Under the pieces are notes generated by a model. It had not been told where the DNA came from, did not search any database, and was given only the letters and a program-made list of their open reading frames with translations. From Lamellibrachia satsuma (Eukaryota > Annelida > Polychaeta > Sabellida > Siboglinidae), in assembly GCA_033239005.1 (NCBI GenBank), contig BSQZ01000004.1:9482007-9546006 (forward strand): a stretch of 64,000 nucleotides of DNA, written 5' to 3'. Positions 1-15,559 of this stretch are shown piece after piece (position 1 is the first letter of the stretch; the number at the start of each line of letters is the position of its first letter). A program made the translations under genes and the position numbers.

Positions 1-539
1 TAAACATCCATGCGTTCACGCGCCCACGTGCAGTGTACGTAAATGTTTACATAAACATCCATGTGTTCACCCGCCCACGTGGCCCATAGCAGAAAAAATT
101 CTCTATAAATCCCTCCGCTGTTAAACACTATAAACATGCACTATATCACAGCCAGTAAATATGCCTTCTCAACTGCACTCTTGTCACGTCATGTGAATAT
201 CTTAATTTCACATATCACGATTCAATGCGCCCTACATTCGTGTGAAACAATCAACGAAGTTCAATTATGGTCTGACCTCATCAAATATGCGAGTGGATGT
301 CGGCGCCTACGAGGAGAAGCTGCCAGACTGCCCCCCCCCAAAAAAAAAGTTAGCGCATAAATATAGAGACAGAGATGGTAGTGTGACGGTTGCGCCATCT
401 ATAGTGTGGCTCACACTCAATGCGGCCACTAGCCTTGATTATCCAAGCTCCGCGCTGTGGCGCCACCGTTTGTCGCACTCATCTTCGCCTGGATGCAGAG
501 TGAGGTTATCATAGTGACGGAAATTATGCATGCGCCCAG
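1..539. other. Unrecognised flank with a short direct repeat
   Basis: No gene is recognised. About 30 bp beginning TAAACATCCATG at position 1 recurs at 52 with a few changes. The segment near 447-500 (CCAAGCTCCGCGCTGTGGCG...) reappears, diverged, at 37059-37113, and GTGACGGAAATTA... at about 513 reappears at about 38020, so parts of this stretch belong to a dispersed repeat. Confidence 0.4.
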
Positions 540-3500
540 ATTCTTGGTGTGTTCTGTCAGCCAGTGGTGGTGTATTCAGTCAGCCTCAGCCAGTGGTGAT
601 ATGTTCTGTCAATCAATGTTGGTGTATTCAGTCAGCCTCAGCCAGTGGTGAGGTGTTTTGTCAGCCAGTGGTGGTGTATTCAGTCAGCCTCAGCCAGTGG
701 TGATGCGTTCTATCAGCCAGTGGTGGTGTATTCAGTCAACCTCAGTCAGTGGTGATGTGTTCTGTCGGTCAGTGGTGGTGTATTCAGTAAGCCTCAGTCA
801 GTGGTGATGTGTTCTATCAGCCAGTGGTGGTGTATTCAGTAAGCCTCAGTCAGTAGTGATGTGTTCTGTCAGCCAGTGGTGGTGTATTCAGTAAGCCTCA
901 GCCAGTGGTGATGTGTTCTCTCAGCCAGTGGTGGTGTATTCAGTCAGCCTCAGCCAGTGGTGATGAGTTCTGTCGGTCAGTAGTGGTGAATTCAGTAAGC
1001 CTCAACCAGTGGTGATGTATTTTATCAGCTAGTGGTAGTGTATTCAGTAAGCCTCAGCCAGTGGTGATGTGTTCTGTCAGCCAGTGGAGGTGTGTTCTGT
1101 CGGTCAGTGGTGGTGTGTTCTGTCGGTCAGTGGTGGTGTGTTCTCTCGGTCAGTGGTGGTGTGTTGTGTCAACCGGTGGTAGTGCGTTCTGCTGGTCAGT
1201 GGTGGTGTGTTCTGCCGGTCAGTGGCGGTGCATTCTGTCGGTCAGTGGTGGTGTGTTCTGTTAGCCAGTGGTGGTGTATTCAATCAGCGTCAGCCAGTGG
1301 CGATGTGTTCTGTCAGCCAGTGGTGGTGTGTTCTGTCGGTCAGTGGTGGTGCATTGTGTCGGTCAGTGGTGGTGTGTTCTCTTAGCCAGTGGTGGTGTAT
1401 TCAATCAGCGTCAGCCAGTGGCGATGTGTTCTGTCAGCCAGTGGTGGTGTGTTCTGTCGGTCAGTTGTGATGTGTTGTGTCGGCCAGTGGTGGTGTGTTC
1501 TGTCGGTCAGTGGTGGTGTGTTCTGTTGGCCAGTGGTGGTGTGTTCTGTCAGCCAGTGGTGGTGTGTTCTGACGGTCAGTGGTGGTGTGTTCTGTCGGTC
1601 AGTGGTGGCATGTTCTGTCGGTCAGTGGTGGCGTGTTCTGTCGGTCAGTGGTGGTGTGTTCTGTCGGTCAGTGATAGTCTGTTCTGTTGGTCAGTGGTGT
1701 TGCGTTCTGTCGGTCAGTGGAAGTGTGTTCTGTCGGTCAGTGGTAGTGTGTTGTTTCGGTCAGTGGTGGTGTGTTCTGTCGGTCAGTGGTGGTGTGTTGC
1801 TTCGTTCAGTGGTGGTGAGTTCTGTCAGTCAGTGGTGGTGAATTCTGTCGGTCAGTGGTGGTGTGTTCTGTTGGTCAATGGTGGTGTGTTGTTTCGGTCA
1901 GTGGTGGTGTGTTCTGTCGGTCAGTGGTGGTGTGTTCTGTTGGTCAGTGGTGGTGCGTTCTGTCGGTCAGTGGTGGTGTATTCAGTAAGACTCAGCCAGT
2001 GGTGATGTGTTCCGTCAGCCAGTGGTGGTGTATTCAGTAAGCCTCAGCCAGTGATGATGCGTTCTGTCAACCAGTGGTGGTATATTCAGTCAGCCTCAGC
2101 CAGTGGTGATGTGTTCTGTCAGCCAGTGGAGGTGTGTTCTGTCGGTCAGTGGTGGTACGTTCTGTCGGTCAGTGGTGGTGTGTTCTGTCGGTCAGTGGTG
2201 GTGTATTTTTTCAACCGGTGGTAGTGCGTTCTGCTGGTCTGTGGTGGTGTGTTCTGTCGGTCAGTGGTGGTGTGTTCTGTCGGTCCGTGGTGGTGCGTTC
2301 TGTTGGTCAGTGGTGGTGTGTCCTGTCGGTCAGTGGTGGTGCATTCTGTCAGCCAGTGGTGGTGTGTTCTGTCGGTCAGTTGTGATGTGTTGTGTCGGCC
2401 AGTGGTGGTGTGTTCTCTCGGTCAGTGGTGGCATGTTCTGTTGGCCAGTGGTGGTGTGTTTTGTCGGCTAGTGGTGGTGTGTTCTGTCGGTCAGTGGTGG
2501 TGCGTTCTGTCGGTCAGTGGTGGTGTGTTCTGTCGGTCAGTGGTGGTGTGTTGTGTCAACCGGTGGTAGTGCTTTCTGCTGGTCAGTGGTGGTGCGTTCT
2601 GTCGGTCAGTGGTGGTGTGTTTTGTCGGTCAGTGGTAGTGCGTTCTGTCGGTCAGTGGTGGTGTGTTCTGCCGGTCAGTGGCGGTGCATTCTGTCGGTCA
2701 GTGGTGGTGTGTTCTGTTAGCCAGTGGTGGTGTATTCAATCAGCGTCAGCCAGTGGCGATGTGTTCTGTCAGCCAGTGGTGGTGTGTTCTGTCGGTCAGT
2801 TGTGATTTGTTGTGTCGGCCAGTGGTGGTGTGTTCTGTCGGTCTGTGGTGGTGTGTTCTGTCGGCCAGTGGTGGTGTGTTCTGTTGGCCAGTGGTGGTGT
2901 GTTTTGACAGTCAGTGGTGGTGTGTTCTGTCGGTCAGTGGTGGCATGTTCTGTCGGCCAGTGGTGGTGTGTTTTATCGACTAGTGGTGGTGTGTTCTGTC
3001 GGTCAGTGGTGGTGTGTTCTGTCGGTTAGTGGTGGTGTGTTCTGTCGGTCAGTGGTGGTGTGTTCTGTTGGTCAGTGGTGGTGTGTTCTGTCGGTCAGTG
3101 GTGGTGTGTTCTGTCGGTTAGTGGAGGTGTGTTCTGTCGGTTAGTGGAGTTGTGTTCTGTCAGTCAGTGGTAGTGTGTTGTTTCGGTCAGTGGTGGTGTG
3201 TTCTGTCGGTCAGTGGTGGTGTGTTGTTTCGGTCAGTGGTGGTGAGTTCTGTCAGTCAGTGGTGGTGAATTCTGTCGGTCAGTGGTGGTGTGTTCTGTTG
3301 GTCAATGGTGGTGTGTTGTTTCGGTCAGTGGTGGTGTGTTCTGTCGGTCAGTGGTGGTGTGTTCTGTTGGTCAGTGGTGGTGCGTTCTGTCGGTTAGTGG
3401 TGGTGTATTCAGTAAGCCTCAGCCAGTGGTGATGTGTTCTATCAGCCAGTGGTGGTGTATTAAGTAAGCCTCAGCCAGTGGTGATGTGTTCCGTCAGCCA

Positions 3501-6500
3501 GTGGTGGTGTATTCAGTAAGCCTCAGCCAGTGGTGATGTGTTCTGTCAACCAGTGGTGGTATATTCAGTCAGCCTCAGCCAGTGGTGATGTGTTCTGTCA
3601 GCCAGTGGAGGTGTGTTCTGTCGGTCAGTGGTGGTGCGTTCTGTCGGTCAGTGGTGGTGCATTCTGTCGGTCAGTGGTGGTGTGTTGTGTCAACCGGTGG
3701 TAGTGCGTTCTGCTGGTCTGTGGTGGTGCATTCTGTCAGTCAGTGGTGGTGTGTTCTGTCAGTCAGTGTTGGTGCATTCTGTCGGTCAGTGGTGGTGTGT
3801 TCTGTCGGTCAGTGGTGGTGCGTTCTGTCGGTCAGTGGTGGTGTGTTCTGTCGGTCAGTGGTGGTGTGTTGTGTCAACCGGTGGTATTGCGTTCTGCTGG
3901 TCAGTGGTGGTGTGTTCTGTCGGTCAGTGGTGGTGTGTTCTGTCGGTCAGTGGTGGTGCGTTCTGCCAGTCAGTGGTGGTGTGTTCTGTCAGTCAGTGGT
4001 GGTGTGTTCTGTCAGCCAGTGGTGGTGCGTTCTGTCAGTCAGTTGTGATGTGTTGTGTCGGCCAGTGGTGGTGTGTTCTGTCGGTCAGTGGTGGCATGTT
4101 CTGTCGGCCAGTGGTGGTGTGTTTTGTCGGCTAGTGGTAGTGTGTTCTGTCGGTCAGTGGTGGTGTGTTCTGTCGGTCAGTGGTGGTGTGTTCTGTCGGT
4201 CAGTGGTGGTGTGTTCTGTCGGTCAGTGGTGGTGTGTTCTGTCGGTCAGTGGTGGTGTGTTCTGTCAGCCAGTGGTGGTGCGTTCTGTCAGTCAGTTGTG
4301 ATGTGTTGTGTCGGCCAGTGGTGGTGTGTTCTGTCGGTCAGTGGTGGCATGTTCTGTCGGCCAGTGGTGGTGTGTTTTGTCGGCTAGTGGTAGTGTGTTC
4401 TGTCGGTCAGTGGTGGTGTGTTCTGTCGGTCAGTGGTGGTGTGTTCTGTCGGTCAGTGGTGGTGCGTTCTGTCGGTCAGTGGTGGTGGGTTCTGTCAGTC
4501 AGTGGTGGTGTGTTCTGTCGGTTAGTGGAGGTGTGTTCTGTCGGTTAGTGGAGTTGTGTTCTGTCAGTCAGTGGTAGTGTGTTGTTTCGGTCAGTGGTGG
4601 TGTGTTCTGTCGGTCAGTGGTGGTGTGTTGTTTCGGTCAGTGGTGGTGAGTTCTGTCAGTCAGTGGTGGTGAATTCTGTCGGTCAGTGGTGGTGTGTTCT
4701 GTTGGTCAATGGTGGTGTGTTGTTTCGGTCAGTGGTGGTGTGTTCTGTCGGTCAGTGGTGGTGTGTTCTGTTGGTCAGTGGTGGTGCGTTCTGTCGGTCA
4801 GTGGTGGTGTATTCAGTAAGCCTCAGCCAGTGGTGATGTGTTCTATCAGCCAGTGGTGGTGTATTAAGTAAGCCTCAGCCAGTGGTGATGTGTTCCGTCA
4901 GCCAGTGGTGGTGTATTCAGTAAGCCTCAGCCAGTGGTGATGTGTTCTGTCAACCAGTGGTGGTATATTCAGTCAGCCTCAGCCAGTGGTGATGTGTTCT
5001 GTCAGCCAGTGGAGGTGTGTTCTGTCGGTCAGTGGTGGTGCGTTCTGTCGGTCAGTGGTGGTGCATTCTGTCGGTCAGTGGTGGTGTGTTGTGTCAACCG
5101 GTGGTAGTGCGTTCTGCTGGTCTGTGGTGGTGCGTTCTGTCAGTCAGTGGTGGTGTGTTCTGTCAGTCAGTGTTGGTGCATTCTGTCGGTCAGTGGTGGT
5201 GTGTTCTGTCGGTCAGTGGTGGTGCGTTCTGTCGGTCAGTGGTGGTGTGTTCTGTCGGTCAGTGGTGGTGTGTTGTGTCAACCGGTGGTATTGCGTTCTG
5301 CTGGTCAGTGGTGGTGTGTTCTGTCGGTCAGTGGTGGTGTGTTCTGTCGGTCAGTGGTGGTGCGTTCTGCCAGTCAGTGGTGGTGTGTTCTGTCAGTCAG
5401 TGGTGGTGTGTTCTGTCAGCCAGTGATGGTGCGTTCTGTCGGTCAGTTGTGATGTGTTGTGTCGGCCAGTGGTGGTGTGTTCTGTCGGTCAGTGGTGGCA
5501 TGTTCTGTCGGCCAGTGGTGGTGTGTTTTGTCGGCTAGTGGTAGTGTGTTCTGTCGGTCAGTGGTGGTGTGTTCTGTCGGTCAGTGGTGGTGTGTTCTGT
5601 CGGTCAGTGGTGGTGCGTTCTGTCGGTCAGTGGTGGTGTGTTCTGTCGGTCAGTGGTGGTGTGTTCTGTCGGTCAGTGGTGGTGTGTTCTGTTGGTCAGT
5701 GGTGGTGTGTTCTGTCAGTCAGTGGTGGTGTATTCTGTCGGTCAGTGGTGGTGCGTTCTGTCGGTCAGTGGTGGTGGGTTCTGTCAGTCAGTGGTGGTGT
5801 GTTCTGTCGGTCAGTGGTGGTGTGTTCTGTCGGTCAGTGGTGGTGTGTTCTGTCGGTCAGTGGTGGTGTGTTCTGTCGGTCAGTGGTGGTGTGTTCTGTC
5901 GGTCAGTGGTGGTGCGTTCTGTCGGTCAGTGGTGGTGTGTTCTGTCAGTCAGTGGTGGTGCGTTCTGTCAGTCAGTGGTGGTGTGTTCTGTCGGTCAGTG
6001 GTGGTGTGTTGTGTCAACCGGTGGTAGTGCGTTCTGCTGGTCAGTGGTGGTGTGTTCTGTTGGTCAGTGGTGGTGTGTTCTGTCGGTCAGTGGTGGTGCG
6101 TTCTGCCGGTCAGTGGCGGTGCATTCTGTCGGTCAGTGGTGGTGTGTTCTGTCGGTCAGTGGTGGTGTGTTCTGTCGGTCAGTGGTGGTGTATTCTGTCG
6201 GTCAGTGGTGGTGCGTTCTGTCGGTCAGTGGTGGTGTGTTCTGTCGGTCAGTGGTAATGTGTTGTTTCGGTCAGTGGTGGTGTATTCTCTCGGTCAGTGG
6301 TGGTGCGGTCTGTTGGTCAGTGGAGGTGTGTTCTGTCGGTCAGTGGTAGTGTGTTGTTTCGGTCAGTGGTGGTGTGTTCTGTCGGTCAGTGGTGGTGTGT
6401 TGTTTCGGTCAGTGGTGGTGAGTTCTGTCAGTCAGTGGTGGTGAATTCTGTCGGTCAGTGGTGGTATGTTCTGTTGGTCAATGGTGGTGTGTTGTTTCGG

Positions 6501-8712
6501 TCAGTGGTGGTGTGTTCTGTCGGTCAGTGGTGGTGTGTTCTCTCGGTCAGTGATAGTGTGTTCTCTTGGTCAGTGGTGGTGTATTCTGTCAGTCAGTGGT
6601 GATGTGTTCTGTCGGTCAGTAGTGGTGTGTTCTGTCGGTCAGTAGTGGTGTGTTCTGTTGGTCAATGGTGGTGTGTTGTTTCGGTCAGTGGTGGTGTGTT
6701 CTGTCGGTCAGTGGTGGTGTGTTCTGTTGGTCAGTGGTGGTGCGTTCTGTCGGTCAGTGGTGGTGTATTCAGTAAGCCTCAGCCAGTGGTGATGTGTTCT
6801 ATCAGCCAGTGGTGGTGTATTAAGTAAGCCTCAGCCAGTGGTGATGTGTTCCGTCAGCCAGTGGTGGTGTATTCACTAAGCCTCAGCCAGTGGTGATGTG
6901 TTCTGTCAACCAGTGGTGGTATATTCAGTCAGCCTCAGCCAGTGGTGATGTGTTCTGTCAGCCAGTGGAGGTGTGTTCTGTCGGTCAGTGGTGGTGCGTT
7001 CTGTCGGTCAGTGGTGGTGCATTCTGTCGGTCAGTGGTGGTGTGTTGTGTCAACCGGTGGTAGTGCGTTCTGCTGGTCTGTGGTGGTGCGTTCTGTCAGT
7101 CAGTGGTGGTGTGTTCTGTCAGTCAGTGTTGGTGCATTCTGTCGGTCAGTGGTGGTGTGTTCTGTCGGTCAGTGGTGGTGCGTTCTGTCGGTCAGTGGTG
7201 GTGTGTTCTGTCGGTCAGTGGTGGTGTGTTGTGTCAACCGGTGGTATTGCGTTCTGCTGGTCAGTGGTGGTGTGTTCTGTCGGTCAGTGGTGGTGTGTTC
7301 TGTCGGTCAGTGGTGGTGCGTTCTGACAGTCAGTGGTGGTGTGTTCTGTCAGTCAGTGGTGGTGTGTTCTGTCAGTCAGTGGTGGTGCGTTCTGTCGGTC
7401 AGTGGTGGTGTGTTCTGTCGGTCAGTGGTGGTGTGTTCTGTCGGTCAGTGGTGGTGTGTTCTGTCGGTCAGTGGTGGTGTGTTCTGTCGGTCAGTGGTGG
7501 TGTGTTCTGTCGGTCAGTGGTGGTGTGTTCTGTCGGTCAGTGGTGGTGTGTTCTGTCGGTCAGTGGTGGTGTGTTCTGTCGGTCAGTGGTGGTGTGTTCT
7601 GTCGGTCAGTGGTGGTGTGTTCTGTTGGTCAGTGGTGGTGTGTTCTGTCAGTCAGTGGTGGTGTATTCTGTCGGTCAGTGGTGGTGCGTTCTGTCGGTCA
7701 GTGGTGGTGGGTTCTGTCAGTCAGTGGTGGTGTGTTCTGTCGGTCAGTGGTGGTGTGTTCTGTCGGTCAGTGGTGGTGCGTTCTGTCGGTCAGTGGTGGT
7801 GTGTTCTGTCGGTCAGTGGTGGTGTGTTCTGTCGGTCAGTGGTGGTGTGTTCTGTCGGTCAGTGGTGGTGTGTTCTGTCGGTCAGTGGTGGTGTGTTCTG
7901 TCGGTCAGTGGTGGTGCGTTCTGTCGGTCAGTGGTGGTGCGTTCTGTCAGTCAGTGGTGGTGTGTTCTGTCGGTCAGTGGTGGTGTGTTGTGTCAACCGG
8001 TGGTAGTGCGTTCTGCTGGTCAGTGGTGGTGTGTTCTGTTGGTCAGTGGTGGTGTGTTCTGTCGGTCAGTGGTGGTGCGTTCTGCCGGTCAGTGGCGGTG
8101 CATTCTGTCGGTCAGTGGTGGTGTGTTCTGTCGGTCAGTGGTGGTGTATTCTGTCGGTCAGTGGTGGTGCGTTCTGTCGGTCAGTGGTGGTGTGTTCTGT
8201 CGGTCAGTGGTAATGTGTTGTTTCGGTCAGTGGTGGTGTATTCTCTCGGTCAGTGGTGGTGCGGTCTGTTGGTCAGTGGAGGTGTGTTCTGTCGGTCAGT
8301 GATAGTGTGTTGTTTCGGTCAGTGGTGGTGCGTTCTGTCGGTCAGTGGTGGTGTGTTGTTTCGGTCAGTGGTGGTGAGTTCTGTCAGTCAGTGGTGGTGA
8401 ATTCTGTCGGTCAGTGGTGGTATGTTCTGTTGGTCAATGGTGGTGTGTTGTTTCGGTCAGTGGTGGTGTGTTCTGTCGGTCAGTGGTGGTGTGTTCTGTC
8501 GGTCAGTGATAGTGTGTTCTCTTGGTCAGTGGTGGTGTATTCTGTCAGTCAGTGGTGATGTGTTCTGTCGGTCAGTAGTGGTGTGTTCTGTCGGTCAGTA
8601 GTGGTGTGTTCTGATGGTCAGTGGTGGTGTGTTCTGTCAGTCAGTGGTGGTGTGTTCTGTCAGTCAGTGGTGGTGTATTCTGTCGGTCAGTGGTGGTGTG
8701 TTCTGTCGGTTA
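540..8712. repeat. 23-bp satellite array with higher-order repeats
   Basis: About 8.2 kb of tandem units of 23 bp with core CAGTGGTGGTGTGTTCTGTC followed by GGT, interspersed with longer variants carrying GTATTCAGTAAGCCTCAG. The + strand is strongly G/T-rich and the other strand C/A-rich. Because 23 is not a multiple of 3, one reading frame passes through three translations of the unit, giving long Cys/Trp/Val-rich ORFs (up to 399 codons) that are repeat artefacts. Landmark variant blocks recur at spacings of about 1427, 1404 and 1956 bp; 1956 minus 1404 is 552, exactly 24 units. The first ~500 bp has mostly the longer variant. The right edge falls into unique sequence near 8712. Confidence 0.97.
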
Positions 8713-11667
<2,955 letters not shown>

Positions 11668-12020
11668 GGGGCGCGATGGCATACCGATTAGAAGGCCGGA
11701 CTCTCAATCGAGAAAACCTGGTTTCAAATCAAACGTTTAGCAAGTTTTATCAACCCACGTTGCCACAATTCACTCAGCTGTATGAATGAGTATATGGTAA
11801 TAGAGACAGTAGTGGAAATGTGAACGAATAGTCTTCGCGCAATGCAACGTGGCCAGAGAAGTTGAGATGGCCTTGGAATGAACAGGTCTGCCAGGGGATG
11901 AAGTGTAAAGCGCTTTCAGCGGTCCTACGGACTGGATACTGTGTTATATAAGAACATACCTTTAATTTTATATAATATAAATGTTGTGAAGTGCGTGTGA
12001 CAAGATTTGTCATCAAGTCG
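11668..12020 (+). mobile_element. tRNA-derived SINE, diverged full-length copy
   Basis: The element starts with a tRNA-like head (GGGGCGCGATGGCATACCGA as diverged A box; CTGGTTTCAAATC as diverged B box). A body follows with CAACCCACGTTGCC and CAGCTGTATGAATGAG, then a 3' part containing AAGTGTAAAGCGCTTTCAGC and ACTGGATACTGTGTTATATA. The same order of blocks is found, inverted, in the copy at 47094-47402. Polymerase III-type heads of this kind define SINEs; the family name is not known to me. Confidence 0.75.
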
Positions 12021-12225
12021 AAATTTTGTATAAAGGCAACTTTTTTCTATGGAATCCATTTCTTCTTTCAATTGTCTCACTACGCCTGTTCTTATACATG
12101 GCACCTTTTTGTCTAAATTACTATATCTAAAAACAACACCCAATTTTTGTCTCTTTAAAAACTTGCGTGCGTCACATCCACTTTAACTACTCAGCCATCA
12201 TTACAGATATCTCAAATAATGTATC

Positions 12226-13526
12226 CACACTCGTACCGTGCACAGTCCTGGTGTGCCCACGCCGTACATTGTCCACACTCTTACCGTACACAGTCCTGGC
12301 GCGTCCACGCCGTACATTGTCCACACTCGTACCGTACACAGTCCTGGTGCGCCCACGCCGTACATTGTCCACACTCGTACCGTACACAGTCCTGGTGTGC
12401 CCATGCCGTACATTGTCCACACTCGTACTGTACACAGTCCTGGTGTGCCCACGCCGTACGTTGTCCACACTCGTACCGTGCACAGTCCTGGTGTGCCCAC
12501 GCCGTACGTTGTCCACACTCGTACCGTGCACAGTCCTGGTGTGCCCACGCCGTACGTTGTCCACACTCGTACCGTGCACAGTCCTGGCGTGCCCACGCCG
12601 TACGTTGTCCACACTCGTACCGTGCACAGTCCTGGCGTGCCCACGCCGTACGTTGTCCACACTCGTACCGTGCACAGTCCTGGCGTGCCCACGCCGTACG
12701 TTGTCCACACTCATACCGTGCACAGTCCTGGCATGTCCACGCCGTACGTTGTCCACACTCGTACCGTGCACAGTCCTGGCGTGTCCACGCCGTACGTTGT
12801 CCACACTCGTACCGTGCACAGTCCTGGCGTGTCCACGCCATACGTTTTCCACACTCGTACCGTGCACAGTCCTGGCGTGTCCACGCCGTACGTTGTCCAC
12901 ACTCGTACCGTGCACAGTCCTGGCACGTCCACGCCGTACATTGTCCACACTCGTACCGTGCACAGTCCTGGCGCGTCCACGCCGTACATTGTCCACACTC
13001 GTACCGTACACAGTCCTGGCGCGTCCACGCCGTACATTGTCCACACTCGTACCGTACACAGTCCTGGCGCGTCCACGCCGTACATTGTCCACACTCGTAC
13101 CGTACACAGTCCTGGCGCGTCCACGCCGTACATTGTCCACACTCGTACCGTACACAGTCCTGGCGCGTCCACGCCATACATTGTCCACACTCGTACCGTA
13201 CACAGTCCTGGCGCGTCCACGCCGTACATTGTCCACACTCGCACCGTACAGTCCTGGCGCGTCCACGCCGTACATTGTCCACACTCGTACCGTACACAGT
13301 CCTGGCGCGTCCACGCCGTACATTGTCCACAATCGTACCGTACACAGTCCTGGCGCGTCCACGCCGTACATTGTCCACACTCGTACCGTACACAGTCCTG
13401 GTGCGCCCACACCATACATTGTCCACACTCGTACCGTACACAGTCCTGGTGTGCCCACGCCGTACATTGTCCACACTCGTACCGTACACAGTTCTGGTGT
13501 GCCCACGCCGTACATTGTCCACATTC
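12226..13526. repeat. 48-bp minisatellite, open in all six frames
   Basis: About 27 tandem copies of a 48-bp unit containing CACACTCGTACCGTACACAG and TCCACGCCGTACATTGTC. The unit length is a multiple of three and the unit has no stop in any frame, so ORFs of several hundred codons appear on both strands, for example 12167-13558 and 12238-13689 on + and 12187-13524 on -. Most differences between units are transitions, many at CpG. A 2-bp deletion near 13245 shifts frame. No homology to a real protein was recognised, so this is called a minisatellite rather than a gene. Confidence 0.93.
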
Positions 13527-13907
13527 CCTGTTGGAAAAGACTGAGGGGTCCATTTTAACAGATTTTTTTAATAAGGCTGGTGCATGCACTTTAAATCTAA
13601 TATGCACATATCGGAGCGTACACAACTGGCTTATATACATACCAGAATTTCCATGGAAATGTGATATTTGGAGGAGAAACAAATGCTAATATTTTAAGAA
13701 AAGTGTGAAAATCTGTTTGAGCTCACTTGTTTGAATTAGCGTTTCGCGCTTCCAACCAACGTTCAGTAGTGATCCGTTGTGAGTTACTAACACCACTAAT
13801 TTCACTGTATTTAATACAGTAACGCCAAACGGGTGGGGCCCGTTTTGGGCGGGGGCCCATTTGGGCAAACATACCGCATGCACAATCTACTGTAGTTTAT
13901 ACATACA
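13527..13907. other. Unrecognised spacer
   Basis: Nothing recognised between the 48-bp array and the LINE fragment. GC-rich GGGCCCGTTTTGGGCGGGGG lies at about 13836. Confidence 0.35.
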
Positions 13908-14445
13908 GTGACTGCCTCTTATAACCATCACTTATCACATTATCTGGCATGTGTGGTACTCAGGGCGCCTCGGTTTTCACCATCGCTACCACTACTTAAA
14001 CAGTTACACTGGCTTCCTGTTTCTTATCAAATTATTGTCGAATTGATGTCCACTCTTACATATCGTGCTCTATCTACACAACAATCACCCTACGTGACTA
14101 GTATCCTGCATCTTTCAGATAATCAATTTCACAACTTACTGTGACTGAAACAAAACTTAACTTGGACAAACGTGAATTCTCTGTCGCTGCTCCCAGGGTC
14201 TAGAATGAACTCCCCGTCACTTTGAAAACATCTGAAACTATAGGTATCTTCCAAAAAAACTGAAGACATATTATTTCCAAATTGCATTTCCACCATAAAT
14301 CTTCGTTTGTCCCTCGTTCTGATCATGACTTTTGCGCGTCCCTGTTCACGATTATGCTTAATGATTTTGTTTTGTTGCGTCTCTGAACTCTGATTCCTGA
14401 GGATATAGGCGCCATGGAAGTTATTTATCATTACTATTATAAGGC
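13908..14445 (+). mobile_element. L2-like LINE, 3' end fragment
   Basis: Conceptual translation in shifting frames gives the typical C-terminal block of L2/CR1-type reverse transcriptase ORFs: LKQLHWLPVSYQI, then TYRALSTQQSPYVTSILHL, then FSVAAPR and NELPVTLK. Stop codons and frameshifts make it non-functional. It ends in an ATTATTACTATTATAAGG-like tail near 14440. A shorter inverted copy of the same 3' end is at 49310-49450. Confidence 0.75.
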
Positions 14446-14455
14446 CCCGTCAATA

Positions 14456-14631
14456 AGAGGCCACCTCCTCACCAGAGGTCACCTCCTCACCAGAGGCCAC
14501 CTCCTCACCAGAGGTCACCTCCTCACCTGAGGTCACCTCCTCACCTGAGGTCACCTCCTCACCAGAGGTCACCTCCTCACCAGAGGTCACCTCCTCACCA
14601 GAGGTCACCTCCTCACCAGAGGTCACCTTGC
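14456..14631. repeat. 18-bp minisatellite
   Basis: Nearly ten tandem copies of the 18-bp unit GAGGTCACCTCCTCACCA, with T/C and A/T variants. Confidence 0.96.
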
Positions 14632-15559
14632 GATGTAGGACATAGTTAAGGCTTTCTCACGACAGTTTTCCTCTCATAAGGACATTGCACCTTTTCGAAG
14701 GGTCATATAGCAATTTGGATAACTAGAACTCCTGCCATCTGGAGTCGTCTTTTGTGAAACTGGGTGTTTCTGAGATGAAGCATGATGTACGACAAGGCGT
14801 CTTTGTTGGGGGCAATGTCCCGAAAGGACAAAAGGGGTCTTTTTATACTCAGTGCCACCAGTGTACCTCCTTCTTGCAGTCAAATTCACTCCGTCTACAG
14901 TGGTGATGCTAGTCTTATGCAGGCGCCTGAATTAAAGTATAAAAAACCTACCAGTGTTTTCTTTTCAAAACCAAACAATGACAGGTTATCGACACGACAG
15001 GCTATCGATACGACAGGCTACCGGATATAAATGCCGAACCAGTCTCTTATTTAATGTACATGTATATGCTAATTCCCGAGTACGTTGTTTTTATACTTTG
15101 TCACCAAAATGCTACAAGTCAGTCGAGTGAGTGAAGGACGTTGACTCGTCTACGCGGTGGAAGGCCACTTGGAACCGCAAATCATTGTCTCTTTTGTCAT
15201 GCACACATACGCAATCGTATCAAGATAACATGTCAGTAAACAGACTGCTGAGCTGAGATATGCAGTTGCAAAATGCAGCTTTAAAATAGTCGGTCGAGTG
15301 AGCGAAGGACGTTGATCCGTTGTTGACGTGTGTACGCTGTGGCAGGCCATTTGCCATGTTCTCAGAATAAATGGGCGAAACTGCCTAAATATGTGAAATA
15401 TGTGTGTGTGTGCGTGCGTGCGTGCATGCGTGCGTGCGTGTTCAATTAATTTTATTTGTTTGTTGTTAATTCTATTGCTGTTTAATTAAAGTTGTGTGTA
15501 TCTGACTATGTTAATCGTCGCTTAGATGAACATAATTAGGTCAAATCACATAGGCACCG
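14632..15559. other. Unrecognised DNA with short repeats
   Basis: No gene recognised. It contains three short copies of CGACACGACAGGCTATCGA-like sequence near 14985-15025, a diverged duplication (GTCGAGTGAGTGAAGGACGT at about 15122 and again at about 15293), and a GTGCGTGC microsatellite at about 15400-15440. Confidence 0.4.

Noticed and set aside
1061..8558. Long ORFs rich in Cys, Trp and Val
   Set aside because: They arise from the stop-free 23-bp satellite and overlap one another in all three + frames; no start context, domain or unique sequence supports a gene.
12167..13689. ORFs of 320-480 codons on both strands
   Set aside because: The 48-bp repeat lacks stops in all six frames; frame-independent openness and transition-type variation argue against coding.
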